From Pectinophora gossypiella (taxonomy: Eukaryota; Arthropoda; Insecta; Lepidoptera; Gelechiidae), in contig NC_065404.1 of assembly GCF_024362695.1 (NCBI RefSeq), positions 13,122,604 through 13,186,603 of the forward strand: a DNA stretch of 64,000 nt, read 5' to 3'. Both the position numbers and the translations under genes were made by a program. The notes under the pieces are model-generated. The model searched no databases. It saw only the letters and a list, made by a program, of their open reading frames with translations, and had not been told where the DNA came from. Positions 1-10,600 of this stretch are shown piece after piece. Positions within the stretch are counted from its first letter, which is position 1; the number at the start of each line of letters is the position of its first letter.

Positions 1-1358
1 GGCTACATCCTCTATGTAGTACCAACAATTGCTTTTTATTGAAGTGCACAACCCTTGCTTCGTCGTCCAGAGAGCTTCTACTTTCAGTTTGTTATAGACA
101 ACATTGTGGCTCCTGGTCGCGTAATCATCACGGTCGTCTTTCGCATTCCAGACGAAATTAGGATCACATTTCTCTACAAAGTTAGATAGTAACAATTTTT
201 CCAGTTCAATATGCATTTCCGAGTTGTCCCTATATCGTTTGTTTCGTAGTTTGGCTAGATCCATCTTATTTGGTGGCACCTTTTCTACCCAACCCCTTTC
301 GACTAAAGCTTTGCGTATGGGTGTGCAGTAGCCGTGAATTAGAAATATTTTGTTGTGTTTCATCGCGTCGGCTGCTAGATTTTTCAGTCTTAGATATCGT
401 GACGACCTTGTTTGACAGCTGCATATTAAGTAGCTTTTCTCTTTCGGCGAGAGACCATTTCTCCTATTTAAATCGTCAGATGGCATTTTAACTTTTGGCA
501 TATCGGACGAAGCTGGTGAAGGCATACTAAACTTGTTGAAATGACAAAATAATCTTTTGACTCCTCCTCTATCGCACTCGTCTTTGGACAGTTTCTGTAA
601 CAGATAACTTCAGGGATATACCTACTTTCACGGCTGTGCAATGAGCCGAAATTCGCCATAATTTGTTTATTCATAATATATTTACTGTATATTTATTAAT
701 GAGGTACGTACGTCATATTTTTTAGAACATGAACAGATTGATAATCCCTGCTGGGTTGGTGAGGTGAAAATAATGCATAGAATTCGTTCAGCTACTTTAT
801 AATTACCTCTAGTGTTCACGGCTGCGCTATGTATGTGAGTATAGGTATACGTCCCTAAATTCCTCCTAACACCTCCTAAACCACTTATCAGATTTCGAAA
901 TGCGGTTTGATAATTATCCGGTAGCTATAGGTTATATGACGTCACACTAAATTCAATGATTAGCCCTCTAAGTAGAGGAAATAAGCTGATAAAGAATAAA
1001 ATCTCTTGGCAATCCGTGGCAAGCGAATTCTTCAGATAGATTGGAATTTGACAACGGCTATATCCTAAATAATAAAACTATTTTCTTGTTTCATAGGTAC
1101 TTACCAAATTTTTTTGAATATATTAATACAATTAACAAAATGGCTAGGTACCTACGCGCTTACCCCAGGAATTGTGATTGCGTGTATGAGTTTGCATCTT
1201 TTTAATATTTTAAGAGGGAATAACAATTATTACGCTGTAACTACCTGTTTCACGGTATTGCATGATGGTTTCTTTTTATCAGCGATAGAATTTCCTAGTA
1301 CTTTTGGACCTGCAGATTTTTTATATCGTTTTCCAAACTTGATATCCTTCTTCTGCAT
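1..1358 (-). CDS. TTLL3-like tubulin glycylase, left tandem copy (N-terminal part only)
   Basis: Exons run 1358-1245 (38 codons) and 594-1 (198 codons, continuing past the window edge). The donor AAACAG|GTAG and acceptor GTTACAG|AAACTG are both phase 0, so the frame joins cleanly. The 3' exon reads with no stop to base 1. It matches the neighbouring TTLL copy at several points: DAMKHNKIFLIHGY and KALVERGWVEK correspond to DAMKDRRVFMIKGG and RALTERGWIEK there, and ALWTTKQGLCTSI to SIFTTKEGLTASL. This family adds glycine to axonemal tubulin; here only the region before the ATP-grasp core is visible. The start is taken as ATG 1358-1356. Because TTTTACAATGCAG also looks like an acceptor, there may be an earlier exon, and ATG 525 is a fallback start. 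Unlike its neighbour it has no introns after the RGW(I/V)EK segment or before the TTK segment. Family call is confident, start is not. Confidence 0.8.
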
Positions 1359-1782
1359 TGTAAAATAAAGATAAAATAAAAATTATGTAGGTAATAATGA
1401 TGAAGGTAGCTAAAATCAATAATTTGTTCATGAATAAGATGTTTAGTAATTTCACCTTTCTCCTCTTCATACATTTCTTCTTTCGATTCCGCATTATATT
1501 TACTGAGTCGCGTCATTTTATCTCAGTTTCTTTACCCTACGAAGTTACAAAAATAAAATAAATAAACGTCTTTCAAGCAGGTAAAAATAAAATTGTAATT
1601 CCCTTACCTATGTTGCGTCGTTGTTATTTTCCATACTACCCTTATCAAACGGCAATATTTAGTTACTTAGGTTTTTAATTTAGATAATTTTTTAATCACA
1701 AAAGATTTCTCATTGTTATGATCATGTTTTTCAAAGTGACAGGGGATGTCACATTATCGACATGTGGGCGAATAAAACAATA

Positions 1783-1881
1783 TTACAGTGGTTCTGCATG
1801 CCAGCCCTTTTCGGCACATTTTCTTTTGCGACGGGAACGCTTGGAATCGGTTTGGGTGTGGTTGCGTGAAGGACGTGAATT
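1783..1881 (-). other. Possible alternative terminal exon (33 codons)
   Basis: On the minus strand an acceptor (CTATTTCAG) is followed by 32 codons rich in Arg/Lys (including DSKRSRRKRKCAEKGW) and then TAA. It lies just beyond the candidate poly(A) site of the right TTLL gene and upstream of the left one. It could be an alternative last exon of the right gene, whose tail is also basic, or a leader exon of the left gene, or chance. No donor that clearly feeds it was found. Confidence 0.25.
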
Positions 1882-1928
1882 CTGAAATAGGAAAGTTTAC
1901 TTACTACACAAATAAAATATAACACCGA

Positions 1929-1934
1929 TTTATT
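1929..1934 (-). terminator. Candidate poly(A) signal of right TTLL gene
   Basis: AATAAA on the minus strand, about 240 bases after the TAA at 2173-2171. It is the first canonical hexamer after that stop. Confidence 0.45.
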
Positions 1935-2170
1935 AGGTCATAAAATTTGAACACGCCAACAGTTTAAAAGAAAATATTTTTCTTTATAAGTTAACATAAT
2001 TATAGTCATCTACATAATAATATATATGTAATAATTAGTCTTATTTAAGCGATACAATCTAAGCAGATTGCAATAAATACAACTCATTAAATCAGGAGCC
2101 ATAAAACAAGTAACACAATGTTAATTGTAAATTGCGATGAACACACGTTTGGGACAATTGATGGCTAACA

Positions 2171-5100
2171 TTAAGTATGTTTGGATTTTAAGATAGAGTT
2201 TCGCGGTTCGTCGTTTAACGGCGTCATAATAACACGATACGGGGTATAAATGGACGTACAACTTTTCGAAAAACTTATACCCTTCTTAGCTTTATTTTCT
2301 CCTCGCAGTTTACAAATACTTGTGCCGATAGCACTCAATTTTTTTATAGGATCCGCATCGTCCATGATATTTCGCGAGTTCGGGAGGGGGTCGGAAAATT
2401 TATGATGAGAATTGATTCCTCCCGACTTAGTTTGTCGCAGAGGAACCACATTTTCAGGTCTGTGAATGCTCTTGTTCTGTACGGAAATGGTGGTACGAAG
2501 CAGGCTGGCAGTTTCACGTTCCCAATCAGTCGGGTCTATGTAGCAGCGCTTGTTACCGACCGATTTTTCGATCTTAGGCTTCTGGGTTCTGTTCGCGGAT
2601 TCCGTACGGTATTTGCCTGGGTTACCTGACGGCCCCTCCTCCGGTCGACAGCACGAGTGAGGGACTACACGACGCTTACCATCTCCGTTTTTCTCTCTCC
2701 TTCCACGGTGCTGTGTCCTAAAAGAGAGCGCGGACGTTTTACGCTTTTTCGATCCGCTCTTAAGAGCGAAACCGGATTTAACCACAGTCATAGCTTGGCG
2801 TACCGTTAGAGATTCCTTGGGTTCCATTACGATGCCATCCTTGTTCGTCGGTAAACAATCGTAAGGGTTTAACCAAGTAAGGAAATCTGTGATTATCGGG
2901 CCGCTGTACTCAGCAGGCACCGATTGTTCTTGGTCTATAGCGTCACCGGAAGGTACACGAGGCGGTATTGGTGTAACATTTTTTTGTTCATGTTTTTGTC
3001 TTTCCTTTTTCTTAAATACTTTTTTTCCATTAAGGCACAGGGACAAGCCGAGATATGCCGGAGCTTTAGGGATAACCTGCCGATAAGCGAGTTCAAATGT
3101 TCCCGTATCCGCATCGGGATTAGTACGCCGATCGAGTACCACTGAAAGTAAAAAAGTTATTAAGTAGGTATATTTTTAATTATTGGTAAACCATTTTTCA
3201 TGAGCGTTGGAAAGATACCTTTGACAACATCTTCTAGACACTGCGGACACAGTCGCGCTGTGACGGAGGTGGTCGGTGCCAGGTCGGGGCTAGAGTTGAT
3301 CTCAATCAGCCACGGCGTAAAGTCCGACGTCAGCATGAAGTCTGCTCCGTACAATTCGAAGCTATTCTGCCTCTTATCCATCGAATCTTGACAAGCCAGC
3401 ATCGCACCAATCAAACATTGTTTGATTCCAGGGTAGATTTTCGCATCCCACATTTCATATTTTCCGATCTGTCTTCAAAAACGGTTTAAATTATTACGTG
3501 CACCTTACAACTATTCTAACACAGCGATGGTTACTTACTTGAGGTAGGCTTTGAAGGTGTGACAGTCCCACATGTTCTCATCCGGTAACGCTTTGTCCCT
3601 TTGCCCGTTGTTCTTGTACTTACTCTGCACTGCATTGTTCGTCAGGTGCACAGACTCATGGTAATTTGACAAACTAAATATTTGTGAACTAAATCGAAGG
3701 TAGCTATCTCTGTAACAAAGGGACAGCCCGTCACTCCTGATTCAATTCTACGCTATTTCAACGAAATAAGGAAGATCTTACTTGTACACCCAAATTGTAA
3801 GAGGTTGACAATTTGTAACTAGAAACCACTGACGAATATCAAACTTGGTGTTGTAAATAACCAGAGGATTTTCTGAAACAAAATTTTGCAAATATTATGC
3901 ACTTGTAATTGAAAGACCGTAATTGTTTTTTTATTCAGATCATTATGTTTACCTATATATTTCTGCACAACGTATCTAGTTTTCTGAGCAGGTATGTTGA
4001 TGAGACCTATTATGTCTTTGATATTGTTCATGAGCTGAATGCCTCTACCACGGCATTTGTTGCCAGGCTTTATGATCCATATGTTTAGAACGCCGTCTAT
4101 GTCTATCTGCGGCCAGTACTTGATCATAAGAGCTAAAACCTTCGCCCCCTTCTTTTCCAATTGTCTGTGAACATTGTTGAAATGTTGGATAAAGTAGGTA
4201 CCTACTTACACGTTAAAGTTGAATTTATTACATTATACGTGTATACGTACGTATGTAAGTTTACATTATATTCTTTCCTATAACAAGATAAGGTAGGAAT
4301 TTATATATACTAGTGTAAATGAAATTCAGTATTATATAATCCTAAATTAGAGGAATCATTTTGGTCTGTTGTTCTGTTTTCACAATAAGTGTTATGGATG
4401 ATGATGATCTAATGCTGTTGTTGGCAATCGATAAACAATGATCTAATAGCTCGTTTGTCGACGCGTATGTAGTTTGTCCATAGTAATGAATTGCTATTCA
4501 TAGGTATATATAATATATAACTTACCTCAGACTGTAGTTTTTATCTTCAGCAAACTTAGCTTTCTCATGAACAAGGAGGTAATGATGCGTCAGGAACTGG
4601 TCCCACTCGTGTTCCCACACATGCTCGCTTTGGTCCTCTATTTCATCGATGTCCTTATGAGTGTAGAATGAGATGTATTCGTTCAGTCGGTTCAAAGCAA
4701 ATTCAATGGCTGTAAAGGGAACTTTCCCCTGGTGCGATACCAAGTCGTGCTCATTGGTGTTCGTGAGCGTTTTCGAAAGCCATTTAAGGATGCTGATGCA
4801 CGCAGTTATTCTGAAATCGTCGATAAACTCCTCCAGGCTATCCGAGTTGTGGATGTTGTAGCAACGCGGAAATTTCGTTATAGACACCCCAGGTTCGGTG
4901 AACCAATGCATTTGGGTTAGCGAAGCCGTCAGACCTTCCTTGGTAGTGAAAATTGATCTGCAAAATCTGTTACGCAAAATTAGTAAGCACACGGTAACAA
5001 CGACTAAAAATGACAATATATGGAAGGTCATTGCCGTGTTGCTGCATGCACGTACCTGCTTATAATAACATCCTTGTTGCTAAGTAACCAATCGTACCTA

Positions 5101-6120
5101 TCCCTCTTGGTCGTCCAAAGGAAATCGACTGAATGGTGCTCCATAAACTTGAAGAGAATCATCCTTTCGACCTTTGAAAGCTCTTTGCCTGTCACTTTTT
5201 TAGGGTCTATGTTAACCGGAGGATGTCGAACCTTAAAATGAACACGATGATCGCCTTTAATACTTCTTAACTACGATAAAGCTGAAACATGATGCCACTA
5301 AGTCAATAATTTCTCTACCTTACTGAAGAGAACTATAATACCTTATGCGACTCATATTTCTCTATCCACCCCCGCTCCGTCAAGGCTCGGCGCACGGCCG
5401 GGAAGCCACCTCCCTTGATCATGAACACTCTGCGGTCCTTCATGGCGTTGTCAGCTATCTTCCGTAACTCATTCCATCGCTCGTTGCTTACCCATGACTT
5501 GAATTGCTTCAATTGGTCCGTCGACGACGAAGTTTCTACAAAATTGTAAGCGCCTGTTTCACCATTTGATGATAAAGGGTGTTTTCTGTTCGTCCGATCG
5601 GCCGACTGGTGACACGGCCCAGTAGGATTTATATTTCCCTTTAAACCGGCGGGTGTTGGATCAGTATGGAGAAGGAGAAAAAAAGATTCAGGTGACCGAT
5701 TGATCGGTCAAACGATCAGGCGAACGGGAAACGCCCATGATAACTGTCATCACACTGGTATCCCTATAGGGTGGGCTGAGCTTTATATACTTTCCAAGAT
5801 ATCTAGGTGTGATGAACCGTAAGGTGATAGGTTATCAGCTCATCATCCAAATAGACAGTTTATGATTAATTTGTGGAACGGACATGCGAGAGTTCGATAA
5901 ACTTAAATCGGTTTTTTCTTTGAATAGTTAAAATCTTTAAAAGTCGTCTTTTATCTTGTGTGTGGGTATTTTAGAAGTATGTTATCTAAGACACACCTGG
6001 GCCATTTTCGGATTTGGAGAGCGAGACAGCACTCGACGGCCGCAGTTCATTTTTGGCTGTGCTATCCTTGTGTAATTTCGAGTCTGACACGCTCTCTTCC
6101 AGCTCCATCGTTACAGCCAT
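2171..6120 (-). CDS. TTLL3/8-type tubulin glycylase, complete, nine coding exons
   Basis: Exons in transcript order: 6120-5997, 5535-5342, 5231-5056, 4957-4526, 4164-3953, 3872-3782, 3709-3539, 3472-3219, 3141-2171. All introns are GT-AG, all phases agree, and the sum is 2,625 nt (874 residues plus TAA). Residues about 60-100 carry the N-terminal KGGGFPAVRRALTERGW block. The ATP-grasp core spans about residues 310-570: IIKPGNKCRGRGIQLM, NTKFDIRQWFLV, YLRFSSQ, HLTNNAVQ and the C-terminal ADFMLTSDFTPWLIEINSSP followed by DRRTNPDADTGTFEL. The last 300 residues are a basic, low-complexity tail. By family it ligates glycine to tubulin side chains in axonemes. Glutamylase activity is the main alternative, but the core and the RGW block fit TTLL3. 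Start is the ATG at 6120; a good acceptor (GTTACAG|AATTC, exon from 6147) lies upstream with the frame open, so a 5' exon exists, perhaps only leader. Four introns are 66-80 bases. A MITE sits in intron 1. Confidence 0.93.
5576..5736. mobile_element. Small MITE with inverted ends and 7-bp target duplication, in TTLL intron 1
   Basis: A 161-bp element is bounded by direct repeats ATGATAA at 5569-5575 and 5737-5743. Its ends are imperfect inverted repeats of about 24 bp: the left end reads AGGGTGTTTTCTGTTCG and the right end, reverse-complemented, GGGCGTTTCCCGTTCG; both continue into a GATCG stretch. There is no coding capacity. Inverted ends plus a 7-8 bp duplication suggest a non-autonomous hAT-like element, but superfamily assignment is inference. 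Confidence 0.75.
5745..5870 (+). repeat. Degenerate copy of dispersed repeat B
   Basis: Contains the pattern CCCTATAGGGTGGGC ... GTGATGAACCGTAAGGTGAT ... TATCAGC, matching in order the best copy at 63752-63965 (CCCTAATGGGGTGGGC ... TGGTGATAAGGGATC). Heavily mutated. It lies next to the MITE, inside TTLL intron 1. Confidence 0.5.
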
Positions 6121-6147
6121 GAGCCCCAGGTGTAGCCCTCCAGAATT

Positions 6148-7684
6148 CTGTAACAGAGCACCTCGTCAAACACCAGCATTTTTGACTATTTCATCTGAAC
6201 GTCTGTCCGCTCCAAAAGTCAAAGGTGGACTGGCCGACTAAATATAGAGCCGTAGTGCAATAACCTACTTTATTTTAACCTACATCGCTGTTCCTGGCTA
6301 TCACGAAGGCTTCCGCGCGCATCCCTGCCTGGCACCTGCTCGAGTGACGTCACAACCAACAGATACGTCCTTCACAAACCGTGCCGAGTGTACTGCCTTA
6401 CGCGGAAATTAATAAACCCAAATTACTCTTACCTTCTGCAATGAGGTCACTACTCAGAAAACTAGGTTAAAATGAACGCAATAGCGTTCTTAAACAAAAT
6501 AGAAAAGGTATAAAATCGGTAACTGTAAATTTATTGTGACATTTTCGAGTACAAATCCAATACAAATCAAAGACCAAAGAGTATTATAATTATTGAAAGA
6601 CTCGTCAAACTAAAAGACATTGACATCCCCTTGACATCTCGATTATTTTACATCAACCTCAACATCAACACGACGTAAACTCAGGTAAAATGTATGTAAC
6701 CTTATTTCCAGGTACATGGCTTTACGAACTTCAGACTTTTATAAAAAAACAGTGCAACAATTTAGTACCTACGTAACATAAATATTTGAAATACCTACTT
6801 ACGTACCTACGTACGCTAATAATACTATCTACTTTTTTAAACAGCCACGTTGTATGTTCAACAAATAAAAACTATTGTAACTATATTTGTCATTATTTAA
6901 AATCCAAAATCAACAAGAAGAGATATCTTGTTGCCGCGCTATTTTTACACTTAATGTTGGCACTATATCAGTTTACATTTTCTGTGTGTGGTAGCATTGT
7001 GTTTCCGTTTTTTCTGCGTTTTGTTTTTGCTTGAACGAATATTTTGATGTTTTTAAAACATTTATTATGGTATTTAATGCTTGAAAAATTTTAATTAATG
7101 GAATAATTTTTCTAACTAACAGTTCTAATACTAATTCTTGAAGAAAATTGCATTATTTTCCTTTACATTTCTTTAACGCTAACTTCAGTTACGTATTCGT
7201 TATATTGGTCACCTTGTATACGGGGCTATCGATTCAGAATTGTGGCAGCATTGTTTATGACATGAAAGCAAGATGGCGAGTTCATCTCCGTTTGATAGTT
7301 CTTTCCGTGTTATCTCACACATTTGAAGTATTTTTTCGAACTTCTGTTTCGTAATGATCTAATAAATTGTGAATAAATCTATGTAGTGTAGTGTCCGGAG
7401 TACTGAATAGTGTTACATCTTTATGTGCATGTAACCCACCTGAGGAATGTTGGTTTTTTCAGTGATTTGTGATTCGGTCAGGTGTTTTCGTTTTAGTCAA
7501 AATTAAAATTTTGTTCTTGCGCAGTGAGTGAAGTTACAGAGTTCAGATGTATTTGTGCCGTGGGGATGTTAGATGTCGGGACTGTCTTCAATGTTGGGAA
7601 ACAAAAGCGTGAACTATTTGTTTTGATAGAACGTGATAAGTAAAATTGAGAAGGTCGAACTGAGAAAGAGCCCTGGCGGGAGTG
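6148..7684. promoter_or_regulatory. Divergent intergenic region between TTLL and kinase genes
   Basis: About 1.5 kb lies between the first supported TTLL exon (minus) and the first kinase codon (plus), so both promoters should be here. Visible elements: a CRE-type TGACGTCA at 6345-6352 in a locally GC-rich patch (6300-6400), an arthropod initiator-like TCAGT at 7459-7463, and the presumed kinase leader after it. No TATA box stands out. Short frames at 6786-7034 and 7148-7354 have no recognisable content. Confidence 0.5.
7547..7612 (+). other. Upstream ORF in presumed kinase leader (21 residues)
   Basis: If transcription starts near 7460, this ATG opens before the kinase ATG at 7685 and closes at TGA 7610-7612. 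The predicted peptide has four cysteines (MYLCRGDVRCRDCLQCWETK plus one residue). It could lower translation of the distal isoform. That depends on the start site, which is inferred. Confidence 0.3.
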
Positions 7685-10600
7685 ATGGCCTTCAGTGAGG
7701 TGAGTGTCTCTTAACTTATATTCACAGCTTACTCATTTGCATTCTCCAAATCTCCTGCTAAAGGTCTCCTGAACTATACTTTTGTTTGTCTACCCGTTTT
7801 GTGCTAGTGCAACTATCCAGGTCACAGTGACTCAAAGAAATTTTAATTTCCTTATTACATATATTCAAATTAATGACTAAATAACTGTCCTATTAGCATT
7901 TCATTTCTATGATATTATGAATACTTTCTCCAATTTTAAGCAAAAATGTACATTTTGTATTTTACAGCCCATAAGACTTTAGATGTAATATAATTAATTC
8001 AGTTAATGTTTAATGCACTTTAGGTGCAGTGTATAAAGTAGAAAAACTACAGAGAAATGATGATCATGCTCGAACTGTACCCTGAAAGGTTTGTGAAATA
8101 TTGCCATTCAATGCTACCTACCTACCGTCTAAATGATCTTGATTACCTATCAGCAGTATACTAAAGTCTTATGTATTTTATCACAAAAAAGATAATAAAA
8201 GCATATTCCAATGATTATAAGTATTTAGTGTAGCGTAGATTCCATCAGTACTATTTAAAGTTTACTTCTTGTTTTTCATGCATAGATAGAATTTTACTTA
8301 TTTAATTCTCTAGTCTTAAATATTGTTCAATATAATGGGAAGTTTTTAAGAATCGGGTCAGTTCAACAATAAATCATACCACGAGACCACAAAGGAAAAT
8401 ATTCCATGGTACAATCAAAAATGTATATTACACACTCATTACAGATGTCTGCTATTACAAAAATGTATATATTGCAGACTCATTACAGGTAGGTATTTGT
8501 TCTTAATTGAAAACAGGAGAATTAATAGAGAATACTTCATTATTTCACCACCGACAGTGCAGGTGTTCAGTGGATCATGATATGCCACTTCTGGATAACG
8601 GCAGGTGTGTGTCCAAAAAGGCTAAACAGTAACTTATATATTATAATGTTACTTGATCATAATATTGAGAAGTAGAGTGAGTATCTACTCTATTTCTCAA
8701 TCATCTTCCTTCTACTTTACTTCTCAACTATTAAATAAGCTGTAACAAAAACACACTATTTAGGTACTTTAATATTATTTATTATTACTTAAAGATATAT
8801 CATATGCAATATGATTTTTATTTTGAGAAACCTTCAAAGTACCTACTTTGTATTGAATCCTTAATAAATCATTAAACTAACATTATTAGCAAGGCTACAT
8901 AAGATGTAATAAAGCATTCAATTACCTTTTACTACATCATTAAAATGTTTGTCTAACTATGTATACCTTTACTAACAATTTCAACATAACTGAAACTGTT
9001 TATACAGTTGTGCTGTGAAAATTCTACATTAAACCTTATCTTTGCTGCTCTGTACCTATTTCGTTATTTCTTTTTGAGTTTAAAATGTCCAATGTAGGTA
9101 GGTATGTATTTTTATCTGTAACATATCCTACAAGATAACTAACGGGATAGGTATGTAGTAATATAGAGAATGATATGATTGTGTTAATATCTATGCTTCT
9201 ATTATTGTCTTGTCAGTTCATTGTTCTTATATTTGTGTTTATTGCTATTCGCTACTGTTGTAACTGCTTCTCTGTGTATCGTTTCTAATTTCCTTAGTCT
9301 TTAACTATAGCTCAATATTTACACAATACCTTAGCATTTAGAATACGTAAATGTCAGCACCCAGTTCAATCGCTTACCTCGTGTGATGCAACCACCGTTA
9401 ACAATTCACACGCTCGGTTTGTTATTCAGGGGCTACTACTTAGTGAAGTTATTTAGCTTTAGAGGTGAAACATCCTCGCTGGATAGGCGTTGTAGGTGTT
9501 TCATAATTGAGGCGTTTAACGGCAGGTTCCCACGGTTCGATTGTTATTCCGCGCTCGAAGAGAGCGTCGTGCGTGGCCGGTGACGCTGCGTGAGACTGCA
9601 CTGTTACGTTTTCGGAAGTGGAACTGTAAAGCTGCGCCTAGACTATAACATAATCCTCTCCAACTTCATTACTGCGAAAATTAGGAAGCAAACTAGTTAC
9701 ACAGTTTTGAGGCCGAAACACGTAGCAAGCAATATTCAGAACTTCCTTCTCTGACTTTAAAATATAGCCGTGGCAAGGCTAACATCTTCTGCAAGTTTTA
9801 TCAACAGGGCTCGGTTCAGAAATGAACTTGCATTTACTGGGAGTCGTGCGATAACTTGATAATTTAAGTCACTATTACCTCAAGTTCAATAACACGTCAT
9901 AAATACTCTCTACCTACTTAGATACACAAAAACAGGTTTGTAGAATTCAAACAAACGACATCCGTGACTAAATAAGAACTTAGTCGTAGTGTGTAAGTAT
10001 TATAATGTATCACGATGCGGTTTGGTTTTGTTGGGTAGGTGTAGTAAGTGGGTAAACATTGTGGTGTTTGCGTTATGTGGCAGGCCTTATCTATATGGGC
10101 CGTAGTTTCCTCGTAGGGCCCCCGAACGCACCCGTTTATCGCTAAATATTAAAATTATTGCATCTATTTTCTCTTTTATCCGTGATCAATGGAATAATAA
10201 TTCTAATCTATACTTATATTGTTGTACAGACATATTATAGCATAGTCAGGTATCGAGAAGCTTTGTAAATGTGGGTACACCGGTCGTTGTTTGCATTGCG
10301 ACAACGCTTCTGAAGTTTAATCATGGTTAATGAAATTCTGAGTAGGTACTTAACCCTATTTGAACATTTACCAGAGGTGCTCGCTGCGTAGGTTGAAATT
10401 GTTAAATATAGTATTATTGCAAGAATGATCAAGCTGAATACGCATTGTGTATTTCAATAATGAATAATTGTGTATGGTTTTTGTTGAGTCTAGAAACCAC
10501 AGGTGCAAACACAGCCACACTCTACATTTTCTAGTACTCTTGCCTGAACTGATTTGTAAAAAATATTTCTAAATTCATTCCGTACAAATTCCACGGCCGT

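Larger units (their letters stand above)
1359..2170. other. Spacer between the two TTLL copies
   Basis: About 810 bases separate the stop of the right TTLL copy from the first supported exon of the left copy. It is AT-rich. It holds a candidate poly(A) signal and one possible short minus-strand exon (both listed separately). A short minus-strand frame starting at ATG 1516 (MTRLSKYNAESKEEMYEEEK, followed by a good donor AAAG|GTGAAA) could be an upstream exon, but its phase does not join the 1358-1245 exon in the coding frame, so I leave it unassigned. Confidence 0.5.

Noticed and set aside
468..674. 68-codon minus-strand frame overlapping the left TTLL exon
   Set aside because: Out of frame with the TTLL exon, which shows clear similarity to the neighbouring copy.
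4192..4207. 16-bp palindrome AAGTAGGTACCTACTT
   Set aside because: TAGGTA/TACCTA words are very common throughout this DNA, so short palindromes of them are expected by chance.
5076..5088. X-box-like GTTGCTAAGTAAC
   Set aside because: It fits a loose RFX pattern with a one-base spacer but lies inside a TTLL coding exon, where the codons explain it.
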